Shown here: piece by piece, positions 44,241 through 52,606 of the stretch
Position numbering within the stretch: the first letter of the stretch is position 1
Layout: each line of letters starts with the position of its first letter
Assembly (NCBI GenBank): GCA_000720375.1
Contig: JOAA01000022.1
Span: 124,001-188,000 of the forward strand
Reading direction: 5' to 3'
DNA length: 64,000 nucleotides
From: Rhodococcus rhodnii
Lineage (GTDB): Bacteria; Actinomycetota; Actinomycetes; Mycobacteriales; Pseudonocardiaceae
Translations under genes and position numbers: made by a program
The notes under the pieces: generated by a model
Database searches by the model: none
Told to the model about the DNA's origin: nothing
Seen by the model: only the letters and a program-made list of their open reading frames with translations

Positions 44241-45248
44241 TCAGCTACTGCGTGACCCGATCGTCACGTCCACCTGCTGCCGCTCGCCCCCGCGGACGTA
44301 AGTCAGGTGGAGCCGTTGACCGGGTTCGGTCTGTCGCAATACGGTGAGCAGCCCGCCGACATCTCGCACTTCCGAACCGGCCAGTGTCACGATCACGTCA
44401 CCAGGGGCAAGACCCGCGGTGCTTGCTGGGCCACCGGGGTCTACATCAAGCACCAACGCGCCGTGCTGGACTTGCACACCCAGTTGCCGCCGAATCGAAT
44501 CGGTGAGCGGGCCTACGGAAACACCGAGGTAAGGGTGTTCGGCGGTGCCGTCCGCGAGGAGCTGATCAGCAACGTCAAGGACTGTGGCGGCGGGGATGGC
44601 GAAGCCTAGCGACACGGCACCGGTGTCAGGTGGCAGGTAAGCCTCGTTGATGCCTACGACTTTGCCGGTGGCGTCGAGCAGTGCGCCGCCGGAGTTCCCT
44701 GGCGAGATCGGTGCGTCGGTTTGGATGAGGTCGACAAGGGACTGGGTTTGCGCCGCCGCGCCGGGAATCCTCCGATGCAGACCGGAGATGATGCCGGCGG
44801 TGACCGAGTTCTGGAAGCCAAGGGGACTGCCGATGGCGATGGCGGGCTCGCCGGGATTCGGCAGGTCAGGGCGGAACTCAGGAACGGGAAGGTTCTTGCG
44901 CTCGGTCCGGACCACCGCGAGATCTGTCACCACGTCACTCGCTTGGACTGCTCCCGGCGACCGGGTGCCGTCGGCGTACGCGATTACTACATCACGACTC
45001 TGACCCACCACATGTGCGTTGGTCACCACCACATCGGGTCGTAGGACGACGCCACTGCCCAGCCCGTCGGACGCCTGAATAGTCACGACGCTGGGACCAA
45101 CCCGCTCTACGAGCTGAGCGTAGCCTCCTCGGTCGGCGACTGGCGCGGAACTCGTCGCTCGGGGTTGAGGGGGTGTCTTAATAGTGCATCCGGACAGCAG
45201 TAACGCGAAGGTCGTCAGTGCGACACCGATACGCTTGTAGTGGGCCAT
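44241..45248 (-). CDS. HtrA-like serine protease lipoprotein with PDZ
   Basis: A 335-residue exported trypsin-like protease. Lipoprotein signal ends LLLSGC (C21). The catalytic triad is H79 (VVTNAHVVG), D109 (VVTDLAVV) and S186 (SPGNSGGALL). A C-terminal PDZ domain (about 240-330) includes AHPYLGVSV and GLAPGDVIVTLAGSEV. Role is likely envelope protein quality control. A box lies 48 bp upstream. Confidence 0.9.
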   Translation of the reverse strand: MAHYKRIGVALTTFALLLSGCTIKTPPQPRATSSAPVADRGGYAQLVERVGPSVVTIQASDGLGSGVVLRPDVVVTNAHVVGQSRDVVIAYADGTRSPGAVQASDVVTDLAVVRTERKNLPVPEFRPDLPNPGEPAIAIGSPLGFQNSVTAGIISGLHRRIPGAAAQTQSLVDLIQTDAPISPGNSGGALLDATGKVVGINEAYLPPDTGAVSLGFAIPAATVLDVADQLLADGTAEHPYLGVSVGPLTDSIRRQLGVQVQHGALVLDVDPGGPASTAGLAPGDVIVTLAGSEVRDVGGLLTVLRQTEPGQRLHLTYVRGGERQQVDVTIGSRSS

Positions 45249-45295
45249 GGAATGGATGTACCCACGCGACGGACGTACACACTAATTTGCATACA

Positions 45296-45306
45296 GCAAA
45301 GGTTGC
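45296..45306 (+). promoter_or_regulatory. GCAA-N3-TTG box
   Basis: GCAAAGGTTGC, 48 bp upstream of the serine protease gene (minus strand). A strong hairpin lies 20 bp further upstream. Confidence 0.5.
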
Positions 45307-45325
45307 GTTGAGCGGCTAACAAAGG

Positions 45326-45367
45326 GCTTGGTGGGTGTGCCGAGGGGGAGGCGCACACCCACCAAGC
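45326..45367. terminator. strong 15-bp hairpin
   Basis: A perfect 15-bp stem, GCTTGGTGGGTGTGC with GCACACCCACCAAGC, around a 12-base loop. It lies 183 bp after the stop of the PLRD-family gene at 45551 (minus strand), which it may terminate, and insulates the protease promoter. There is no T-run. The 302 bp between 45248 and 45551 hold only this and the box. Confidence 0.7.
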
Positions 45368-45550
45368 GATGCAAATCGTAGTCCAGTGCGTGAGCTGGTC
45401 AATGCTCATGGGGATCGAGCTGCGTCATCGAAGGCGCAGTTCGACTCAGTCTTCGCGATGCGCCTACGGGGCCGCACGCGGACTGATCTTCCCTGCGGTC
45501 GCGATCGCCCTGCTGCCGCACCCGCGCCGCCAGCGGCGACCCAGCATGTC

Positions 45551-45961
45551 TCACGACCCGAACGACGGCGACCGAAAGACCGGACTGGTGGCCTGGTGGT
45601 ACAAGGTTCCAGGTGGACAGGACACAGCGTGCTGACCGGCCTCGGTAGGACGCCAGCTGGCAGGAGCGGCTCGACCTTGGCGCACGAATGAGGACCTCTG
45701 GCATGTCTGGATCTGAGATGGCTGACGAGAGCGGGTGACCTGCACGAGCAGCGTGGGGTCTTTGGCGTTACTCGCGTTGAGTCGGAGCGCGGATACCCGT
45801 GCGATGGAGCCATCCGGCAGTTCGATCATTGAACCCACCGGAAGCGCGACCGCTCCAGTCAGACGTAGTAGGACTTTGTCACGCAGCGGGTCGACCACGA
45901 AGGTGGTGATGTCGGCGGGCGTGCCGGTATCCGTTGGCGCGCATGATGAAGGTGTGTCCAT
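45551..45961 (-). CDS. PLRD-family small protein, paralogue 2, extended
   Basis: A 136-residue member of the PLRD family: residues 20-78 match the genes at 4593 and 51441 (VVDPLRDKVLLRLTGAVALPVGSMIELPDGSIARVSALRLN and QVTRS). The other members end about 10 residues after TRS. Here the frame runs on for about 55 low-similarity residues, which may reflect a lost stop codon. No leader element is visible upstream. Confidence 0.6.
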   Translation of the reverse strand: MDTPSSCAPTDTGTPADITTFVVDPLRDKVLLRLTGAVALPVGSMIELPDGSIARVSALRLNASNAKDPTLLVQVTRSRQPSQIQTCQRSSFVRQGRAAPASWRPTEAGQHAVSCPPGTLYHQATSPVFRSPSFGS

Positions 45962-46218
45962 CGATGGCGATCCTTGGGTTGATAGTTGCCGATTACTTTC
46001 GTTGACGGAAGTTTCCCGAGCGCTGTGGGCTCAACTCTGGTGGCGTTGGCGAGATTCGGTACCTCTGCGGTGTAGCCCTCAGGTCGTGTGGCCGTAGCGC
46101 AGGTTCGGGATCGTTCATGCAATTCGAGCATCGGCGAGGCCGATGAAGAACCGGCGGGTCACAAAGTCTGCTGTACGCCCAGAAGGTTGTCTATGCAGGA
46201 CTGAAGGATTGGTGGATG

Positions 46219-46383
46219 TCACGCCACGGCTTGGTAAAGGAGCACCAGGATACTGCACGGACCGGCGATGACTGTGACACCCATCGCGCCATAGAACGGC
46301 TTGTCCTTGACAAACATTCCAACTAGCAATGCGATTGCGGTCGCGATCGAGACGATCAGCAGCGTCAGCACAACGACAAACAC
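46219..46383 (-). CDS. 54-residue membrane peptide
   Basis: From GTG 46383 the frame encodes MFVVVLTLLIVSIATAIALLV, a short GMFVKDKPFYGAMG loop and a second helix VTVIAGPCSILVLLYQAVA. AAGGA lies 7 bases upstream. Two membrane helices and no family match. A longer in-frame start exists but its residues look like intergenic sequence. Confidence 0.45.
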   Translation of the reverse strand: MFVVVLTLLIVSIATAIALLVGMFVKDKPFYGAMGVTVIAGPCSILVLLYQAVA

Positions 46384-46473
46384 GGGGTAGTCCTTCGAGA
46401 GAGTCGGGCAGTGTCGAGATCTGTGATGGCTCACTTGCATCACGGCGGGTGGACGGAGGTACGCTGAACCATT

Positions 46474-46510
46474 GGGCCCATACACGAATCAGTGGTTCGC
46501 GTGTGGGCCC
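46474..46510. terminator. long hairpin
   Basis: GGGCCCATACACGAA pairs with TTCGCGTGTGGGCCC using two G-U pairs, with a 7-base loop. It lies 66 bp after the stop of the secreted-protein gene at 46576 (minus strand), which it could terminate. Confidence 0.55.
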
Positions 46511-46575
46511 GCAGCGGCCATTTATCAACCCGTGCTACGGGTGCGGCATTGACAGTCGCCTGTGGACTGTTCAGT

Positions 46576-46947
46576 TCAGGCGTGCGGTGGTGCTCGACTC
46601 GACTGTGGTGTCAGTGTTGGGCCAGCCATTGCATGGCTGGTGACGTCGGCGATCTGCGACTCGCCATGCGGCGTGCGCTCGCGATTTGTGGGTGGCCATA
46701 CGATCCACGACGTATCTGTCAGGGGTGTGGTCGACGTGTGCGCTGTCGACACCGATCCACGTGGCCGGTTGTGTAGCACGCCATAGTCGGGCAGCGCGGC
46801 TGCGACAGATGTCTTGATCGTTGACGCTCGATGCTGCTCCGCGTGGTGACCATTGGCGGCGGACGCTGCAGGCACGTGCACTCCGGCCAGCACCAGCAAC
46901 AGGGCGAGCAGGAGCACGAACCGGCCCGCTCTTCCCGCTACCTGCAT
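46576..46947 (-). CDS. small secreted protein
   Basis: A 123-residue product with a clear signal peptide, VAGRAGRFVLLLALLLVLAGVHVPAASA, then a His- and Ser/Thr-rich mature part without membrane segments. Cleavage after ASA is likely. AGGAG lies 10 bases before ATG 46947; GTG 46965 is an alternative. No family recognised. The lack of any conserved motif in the mature part leaves some doubt that the full frame is used. Confidence 0.5.
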   Translation of the reverse strand: MQVAGRAGRFVLLLALLLVLAGVHVPAASAANGHHAEQHRASTIKTSVAAALPDYGVLHNRPRGSVSTAHTSTTPLTDTSWIVWPPTNRERTPHGESQIADVTSHAMAGPTLTPQSSRAPPHA

Positions 46948-47134
46948 CCGCTCGGTTCTCCTCACCTGCGCACTCTTCGAGAGTCTGCATAGCCTACCTG
47001 TAGGGACAATAGCCTCTGCACGACTTGGTCCCGTGCAGGGAGCGATCTGGGGAGCGATCGCATTGGGCTGTGAAGTGGTCGGGACGTGATTCGGATTGGA
47101 CTAAATAGATTTGTTTGTCCCGTATGGTGACCTC

Positions 47135-47608
47135 ATGGACGTTGAGGTCACGCCGTTGCCGGGGATTGGGACTCGTCAGGACTTCGCTGTCCGCTCCGGT
47201 CGGCGGATCGGTGTGATCGCCCATCGGGACGGCGGGTTCGACCTGATCGTGTCCAAACAGGATGACCCAGACGCGGGTGTCACATCCATACCGCTGTCTC
47301 CAGAGGAGGCCGCTACGCTGGCGGGCTTGCTGGGTGCGCCGCAACTGGTGTCGCAGCTAAGCGAGCAGCATCGTGACGTTGGCAGTGTCAGCACCCAGCA
47401 GTTGCCGGTTACTGCGTTTACCAACCGTGCGCTGGGTGATACGGCGCTGCGTACCCGCACAGGCGCGTCGATTGTCGCGGTCGTGCGTGCAGGGGTGGCG
47501 CATGCGTCGCCCGGCCCTGAGTTCCTGTTCCAGAACGGCGATCTTGCGGTTGTAGTCGGTACAGCGGCGGGACTCGACGTAGCAGCAAAGATTCTGACGG
47601 ACGGTTGA
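47135..47608 (+). CDS. cation:proton antiporter regulatory subunit (KhtT-like)
   Basis: A 157-residue soluble protein: an N-terminal domain MDVEVTPLPGIGTRQDFAVRSGRRIGVIAHRDG and a C-terminal TrkA-C (RCK_C) domain (about 80-157), with VVAVVRAGVAHASPGPEFLFQNGDLAVVVGT. This is the regulatory subunit usually next to a KefB/KhtU-type antiporter. No antiporter gene follows here, so the partner is lost or encoded elsewhere. ATG 47135 gives the usual N-terminus. Confidence 0.8.
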   Translation: MDVEVTPLPGIGTRQDFAVRSGRRIGVIAHRDGGFDLIVSKQDDPDAGVTSIPLSPEEAATLAGLLGAPQLVSQLSEQHRDVGSVSTQQLPVTAFTNRALGDTALRTRTGASIVAVVRAGVAHASPGPEFLFQNGDLAVVVGTAAGLDVAAKILTDG

Positions 47609-48017
47609 GTCCTACGTGCACACTGCTATAGCCCGGGATTCAACTGGGCGCGGTCTCTTTCGACTTGGAGTTGTTGGGTTGTGTCGCGTGGCGATTCGGC
47701 GACCACTATCGGGCGAAGGGCGGTCTGGGCGGCTGCGGTGCGCACGGTACTCCCTTAGGGCAAGCGGTCAGGACAGCCGACCAAACTTCCCGGCGTCCGG
47801 CTGGCGCGGTACACCTTCACGAGCCAATTGACCGGCCGTACACGGCGTCAGGTGATGTCGCGGCGGAGCGAAACCGCGAACACCAATGCCGCAGGTGTTG
47901 GTGTATGCCTTGCGGGATCGAGCGAGTGTCGTGTCGCGCTGAAGTGCATGCGGCTGGTAGGGCCGTTGATCTGGGAAGTCCCCGCCGGGCAGGCCAGCGA
48001 CCGGCTGCTCTGGAGGT
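47609..48017. other. 409-bp region without a gene
   Basis: No convincing coding frame on either strand. It holds a diverged leader element (copy D, 47775-47798) on the minus strand, with no start codon nearby that it could serve. It may be the remains of a lost gene. Confidence 0.5.
47775..47798 (-). promoter_or_regulatory. leader element copy D, diverged and orphaned
   Basis: Minus-strand core GCCGGGAAGTTTGGTCGGC, one or two changes from consensus. No minus-strand gene follows within 160 bp. Confidence 0.4.
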
Positions 48018-50129
48018 TCAGGAGGCTGGCTGGTCCACCAGCTCCCAGCCGAGTGCGGCATGTACCGCCTTTTCGACTACCGCGGACATCGTCGTCATGA
48101 ACGTCGCAGTGATGTGGTTGTCGTCCATGTAGACAAGGATGTTGCCGATGACGGGTGGGCAGATTTCGGGGGTGCAGAAATAGTTGCTGAAGTCCAAGAA
48201 CGACACGTTGGAGGGCGTGGCGTCCAGGCTGGCGTACGACGGCACTTCGGGGATGATTTCAGCACGTGGGATGTTGCATTGCGGGGTGTTCCGACCATGT
48301 GTGTTCGCGCAGACTGATGGTGAATGGTTGTACCGGGGATTATCTCGGATGGCTAGTACCGGGATACCGGCCTGCTCGAGGGCGCGCCACTGTTCGACGA
48401 ACCCGACAGGAGTCTCCTCGGTCAGTCCAATTCGGACATTTCGGCTGGCCAGCGTCACCACCGCGTCGGGTCGTAGGTCGACGATTTCCTTCACTGCGGC
48501 GGAATTCCAGTCTTTGCACGCTTTGTCTCCGATGACCGTCTCGGAGTTGGTGGAGAACGGGCACGACCCGCGATTCATGAGTGTGAGTTGCCAGTTGCGA
48601 TGTCGCGCTACCGGTCCCAGTGCGGCCGCGTACTGGTGGACGTGCGAATCCCCGACGAGGACGAGACGACGAGCCGGTGCGTCGTCCGTCACCGACGAAC
48701 AGACCTCGAGATCCTTGTTCCGCGTTGATCTGTAACAGGTGTGCGGCGTGATCGCTGACCAGTCGGTGGGCAATGCCACCAGCGGTGGAAGCAACGGCGG
48801 ATCAGGTGCGCCCCAATATTCGAATCCTTCCACCTGCGCCATGGCGCCAGGGTGATCGGGATCGTCCATCGAGATCGCATACGCCGTCGCTTTGCGAACG
48901 CTTACCTCTTTCCACACGACCGCTGCGGCCACGATCGGGACCAGGACAGCGATGCCGAACCGGTAAGCACCCCACCGGTTTCCTTCTCCTATGCGCGAAC
49001 GTCGGACGGGCTCTTCGACGAAGTGGTAGGTGAGCATGGACAGCAGCAGCGACAGGGTGATCACACCAAGGCCGCCGAGGATCCCGACCTGTGTGCGGTC
49101 GCGGACGACCAGGTAGAACACCAAAACCGGCCAATGCCACAGATAGAGGCTGTAACTGAGATCGCCGAGGTATCGCATCGGCCGTGACGACAGCAGGCGG
49201 TCTGCGCCGAGCGGGCTGGCAGTCTGACCAGCGAGCAAGATCAGCGCTGCCGCAGTGACCGGCCACAGCGCGAGATAGCCGGGGAACAAGCTGCCGACGT
49301 GCAACACGATCCCGCAGGAGACCAGGCCTACGACGCCGATCCAGCCCAGCACGATCCGCAACGCCCGGGACGGTGCGATCGAGGTGATACCCAGGGCCAG
49401 CAACCCACCGAACGCGAACTCCCACACGCGGGTCAGCGAATGGAAGTAGGCCAGCGGCTGGTTGGCGGTGGTCAGCCAGATGGAATGGAGCAGCGAGGCC
49501 ACGAACAGCGCGAGCAGAACCACGAACAGTGTGAAGCGCAAGTGCTGCCGGGTCATCCGCGCGATGACAACGACCGACGCCACCAGGACCGGCCAGACCA
49601 CGTAGAACTGCCCCTGGATCGACAACGACCAGAAATGCTGAACGACGCTTGCTGTCTGGTTCTGTGCGTAGTAGTCGACAGAGTCGGTCGCCAGTTGCCA
49701 GTTCTCCAGGTAGAGGGCCGACGCCACGATCTCCCGGATCGTTTGGAACCACCGGTTCTCAGGCAAGAAGACGACACTGATCGCCATCACGACGGCGAGT
49801 ACCGTCAACGCGGCAGGAAACAGGCGCTTGATCAGCCGTCCCCAGAACACCCGCACAGCGATCCTGCCACGGTCAGCGGCCCGGAACAATTGGCCGGTCA
49901 CCAGGAACCCGGAGATCAGGAAGAACACGTCCACGCCGCCGGACACCCGGCCCAGCCAGACGTGGTAGACAACCACGAGCATCGCGGCCAGCGCCCGCAG
50001 TCCCTGCAGTTCAGGGCGATAGCGGTGATGTCCAGTCCGTGGAGTGGTCTCGGGCGTTGTTGTGCTCGGCGGCAACCGATCAGTTCGTGGCAACAACGAC
50101 ATCCAGGGAACTCCAAGGTCGGTCGACAC
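48018..50129 (-). CDS. acyltransferase 3/SGNH fusion (OafA-like)
   Basis: A 703-residue protein. The N-terminal acyltransferase-3 part (about 35-410) has RYRPELQGLRALAAMLVVVYHVWL and around ten helices. The C-terminal SGNH hydrolase-like part (about 470-700) has the GDSHVHQYA block and a DDNHITATF His motif. This layout O-acetylates cell-surface polysaccharides. GTG 50129 is the first plausible start; leader element E lies 18 nt upstream. Confidence 0.88.
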   Translation of the reverse strand: MSTDLGVPWMSLLPRTDRLPPSTTTPETTPRTGHHRYRPELQGLRALAAMLVVVYHVWLGRVSGGVDVFFLISGFLVTGQLFRAADRGRIAVRVFWGRLIKRLFPAALTVLAVVMAISVVFLPENRWFQTIREIVASALYLENWQLATDSVDYYAQNQTASVVQHFWSLSIQGQFYVVWPVLVASVVVIARMTRQHLRFTLFVVLLALFVASLLHSIWLTTANQPLAYFHSLTRVWEFAFGGLLALGITSIAPSRALRIVLGWIGVVGLVSCGIVLHVGSLFPGYLALWPVTAAALILLAGQTASPLGADRLLSSRPMRYLGDLSYSLYLWHWPVLVFYLVVRDRTQVGILGGLGVITLSLLLSMLTYHFVEEPVRRSRIGEGNRWGAYRFGIAVLVPIVAAAVVWKEVSVRKATAYAISMDDPDHPGAMAQVEGFEYWGAPDPPLLPPLVALPTDWSAITPHTCYRSTRNKDLEVCSSVTDDAPARRLVLVGDSHVHQYAAALGPVARHRNWQLTLMNRGSCPFSTNSETVIGDKACKDWNSAAVKEIVDLRPDAVVTLASRNVRIGLTEETPVGFVEQWRALEQAGIPVLAIRDNPRYNHSPSVCANTHGRNTPQCNIPRAEIIPEVPSYASLDATPSNVSFLDFSNYFCTPEICPPVIGNILVYMDDNHITATFMTTMSAVVEKAVHAALGWELVDQPAS

Positions 50130-50147
50130 AGTGACGATTCACTGCAT

Positions 50148-50171
50148 TGCCGACCAGACTTCCCGGCGCAC
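50148..50171 (-). promoter_or_regulatory. leader element copy E
   Basis: Minus-strand core GCCGGGAAGTCTGGTCGGC with TAGCAT upstream as a -10-like hexamer, 18 nt before the acyltransferase start. Confidence 0.5.
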
Positions 50172-50280
50172 CGCAGACGATGCTAGCCGACGTCGGGCAG
50201 GACTGTTGTGCCGGCTGTACCGGCGACCGACGAGCATCGCCGACTCGTTCGCGGTTCTCGACGTGTACGCTCCGCGTTAG

Positions 50281-50304
50281 GTGTGCCGGGAAGCCTGGTC
50301 GGCG
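50281..50304 (+). promoter_or_regulatory. leader element copy G
   Basis: Plus-strand core GCCGGGAAGCCTGGTCGGC, preceded by GCGTTAG. It lies 110 nt upstream of the frameshifted gene at 50415, further than the other copies. Confidence 0.45.
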
Positions 50305-50414
50305 TGTCGTGTCCGTTCGGCTACGGGGGTTGATGTGGCGCCGAAGTGTCCTGGTCGCTGGTCCAGTGGAGGTAGTTCAACCACCTCGGAGCTTTCTCCG
50401 GGGGGATACCCTTG

Positions 50415-50775
50415 ATGAGACATCCAGGGATTCCCTCACAGCAGCTGCTGCTCGAGGAATGGCTGTCCGTTCTGATCATCCTCGGCGACCGCAGTACCAC
50501 CGCTCAGCAGCGTCTCAACCTCGTCCAGCAGCTACATCCCACGTCAGAGATCGAGATCCGGCTCGAGACGGCACTGTCGCCCGCGGACGAGGAACGGATC
50601 TCGACGGCTTTGCTCGCCTTGCACGAGTTTGCGCAGCCGCCAGTTCACCGTTCACCTGACCGTGGAAGAGCAGCTCATCGCCTGGCTGACGGAAGCGACT
50701 GGGCAGACCCGGACGGAGATCCTCCAACGACTCGCCGCCACCTTTGGTTGCGCATCTGCGCTGTCAGGTGAATGA
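50415..50775 (+). pseudogene. frameshifted small gene of unknown function
   Basis: ATG 50415 opens MRHPGIPSQQLLLEEWLSVLII and stays open to about 50635 (IEIRLETALSPADEERISTALLALHEFA). The continuation that looks like protein is in the next frame from about 50638: RQFTVHLTVEEQLIAWLTEA and then TRTEILQRLAATFGCASALSGE, ending at TGA 50775. The frame change suggests a single-base indel. I do not recognise the family. Leader element G is upstream. Confidence 0.5.
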
Positions 50776-50865
50776 AATCAGGCCGCTGTACTCGCTGACC
50801 TGGTTCTGCACGGCTGAGGACCGATGTCATGCCGAAGTGGACATCATCGGTTAGGGTAGCTTCCG

Positions 50866-50889
50866 GTGTGCCGGGAAGCCTGGTCGGCG
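50866..50889 (+). promoter_or_regulatory. leader element copy F
   Basis: Core GCCGGGAAGCCTGGTCGGC preceded by ATCGGTTAGGGT, as in copy A. It ends 34 nt before the ATG of the CBS relic, so the leader was duplicated with the genes. Confidence 0.6.
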
Positions 50890-50923
50890 AGGGTAGTCGC
50901 GATCGACCTTGGAGGGTGTTCCT

Positions 50924-51252
50924 ATGCGCGCGTATGTGCTTGCCTCGGAGTATCCGATTGTCCGGCCTGACACGCCGGTCATCGAGGCCGCGCGATTGTT
51001 GGCATGTTGATGCTGCTGATCGGCGCGACCAACGCCGAGCGCGCGTTCTTCTCCGAAGAGTCCGGTGTGGACTGGAATGTCATCGTCCTATTGCTGGGGA
51101 TGATGCTCATCATCACCGTCCTGCAACGGACAGGCGTGTTCGAATTCGTGGCCATCTGGACAGCGAAACGCCAACCGCGACGCGGCCGCATTGGTCATGG
51201 ACCATCATCGTCAGGTGGATCGATCTGTGCGGCGAACTTGCCGAGCGGGTAA
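50924..51252 (+). pseudogene. decayed duplicate of the CBS/permease module
   Basis: ATG 50924 opens [20 protein letters not shown], the first 27 residues of the CBS protein at 2694, and stops at 51010. From 51004 a second frame encodes [20 protein letters not shown] and then [15 protein letters not shown] up to VAIWTAKR, matching permease residues about 33-95; after 51180 it diverges to unrelated sequence and a stop. A deletion joined the CBS start to the permease middle. Confidence 0.8.
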
Positions 51253-51444
51253 CCATGCGCCGAGAATCGCGAGCGTCACCGTCACCCCGAGCCAATCGCT
51301 CCAATGACCGGTGAAAGCGTTGTCGACCCAGATCATCGCCCATGTCAGTACCGCCGCCACTTGGATACGCCGGTGCTGCCTGGGAATCAGAACCAGTCCG
51401 ACCATCACCAGCGCCGCGAGAAAAAGGACTACTGCGTCCTTCAC
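51211..51444 (-). CDS. small membrane protein linked to PLRD paralogue 3
   Basis: A 77-residue protein: helices [18 protein letters not shown] and a second [18 protein letters not shown] with a third [15 protein letters not shown], then a basic tail. The GTG start overlaps the PLRD-gene stop by 4 bp, so they are translated together. It runs over the 3' end of the permease relic. No family recognised. Confidence 0.6.
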   Translation of the reverse strand: MKDAVVLFLAALVMVGLVLIPRQHRRIQVAAVLTWAMIWVDNAFTGHWSDWLGVTVTLAILGAWLPARQVRRTDRST

Positions 51445-51704
51445 GGTGTGCCTTCGAACGAGCGGTAAGAGCGGGTGACGTGTACGACCAATGTTGGGTT
51501 ATGGGCATCACAGAGGTTGAGCCGCACCGCGGATACACGCGCGATCTCGCCACCGGGCAGGTCGACCAGCGATCCTGGCGGAAGCATCACCGCACCCGTC
51601 AGGCGGAGCAGAATCTCGTCACGAAGCGGATCGTGGATCACGGTGGTGACGGCACTGGGGACGTCCAGGTCTTCCGCCGCGTGTGATGAATGTGTGTCGG
51701 TCAT
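51441..51704 (-). CDS. PLRD-family small protein, paralogue 3
   Basis: An 87-residue protein with the family core IHDPLRDEILLRLTGAVMLPPGSLVDLPGGEIARVSAVRLN and HVTRS. It is closest to the gene at 4593 (MLPPGSLV shared). The ATG 51704 follows GGGGATGG. No leader element is visible upstream. It is coupled to a small membrane gene. Confidence 0.75.
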   Translation of the reverse strand: MTDTHSSHAAEDLDVPSAVTTVIHDPLRDEILLRLTGAVMLPPGSLVDLPGGEIARVSAVRLNLCDAHNPTLVVHVTRSYRSFEGTP

Positions 51705-51897
51705 GGCCATCCCCTGATCTGCGGTAGCAGCTAGCTTCGCCGTGCCCATCCCGCCGGATCTCACGCCCGGCGTGTCAGGCCGGAAACACCGTTACTGGGA
51801 CAGTCCCACCGTTGTTGGCGAAAGCCATCCAGCAAGTCTTCGACGAAGGCTCGGTTACCAGCCTGTTTGACGGACACGCCTGACGAAGGCGGACTGG

Positions 51898-52562
51898 TCA
51901 CAGGCCGGTGATCACGAGGTCGTCGATGTCGTAGCGCAGGTTGTTGCGGACGGCGATGACGCCGGGGACGTGGTGTGCGGCGAGGTCAGCGCGTTGGACG
52001 GTGCTGTGCAGGGTCAGGGCGCCGTCGAGGGTGACGACGCCATCGGTGACGTGCACGGTGATCTGGTCGGGCGGGCGGGTTTTGGTGGTGATGTGGTGTT
52101 CGATGTCGGCTTCGATGGCGTTGTCGCTGCGTACGAACAGGTGTAGCGCGTCGCGGCGGGCCAGCATGCCGATCAGGTGACCGGTGCAGGTCACGACGCA
52201 GATCTGGCGTATTCGATGGTGTGCCAACAGGTGTATCGCGGTGCTGACCAGGGTGCCCGGGGTTGTGGTGACCGGTGGTGTGGTCATCAGGTCGGCCGCG
52301 TGCAGGGCGAGGGATTGTACCACCGGGAGCGGCAGCGGGGGCCGGCGAGCATGGGCGTGGGGTCGGCGCCGCCGTGGAATTCCAGTTTGGTCATGACGTC
52401 GGCCTCGCTCACCACACCGAGAGGCCTGCCGTCGAGGTCGACGACTGGTAGTACGTCGATGCCGTGAGCGAGCATGGCGCCGGCCAGTTCTTTGAATGGG
52501 GTGTCGGGTACCGCGGTGATCACCTGGCGGGTCATCACCTCGGCCACGGTTGGTTCGCCCAT
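51898..52562 (-). pseudogene. CBS-BON protein interrupted by a frameshift
   Basis: ATG 52562 encodes the first CBS motif: MGEPTVAEVMTRQVITAVPDTPFKELAGAMLAHGIDVLPVV. The frame changes near 52325. The second frame continues with the second CBS motif (AADLMTTPPVTTTPGTLVSTAIHLLAHHRIRQICVV) and a C-terminal BON domain (ITVHVTDGVVTLDGALTL). The parts fit end to end in the usual CBS-CBS-BON order, so a single indel has split one gene, or the second part is re-initiated at GTG 52323. Confidence 0.7.
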
Positions 52563-52606
52563 GGTCTGCCTCGTTGCGCCGTACCCTTACAGACTTGCTA
52601 AGATTA

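Noticed and set aside
45335..45691. Plus-strand frame of 118 codons
   Set aside because: It begins inside the hairpin at 45326 and runs antisense to the PLRD gene without any motif.
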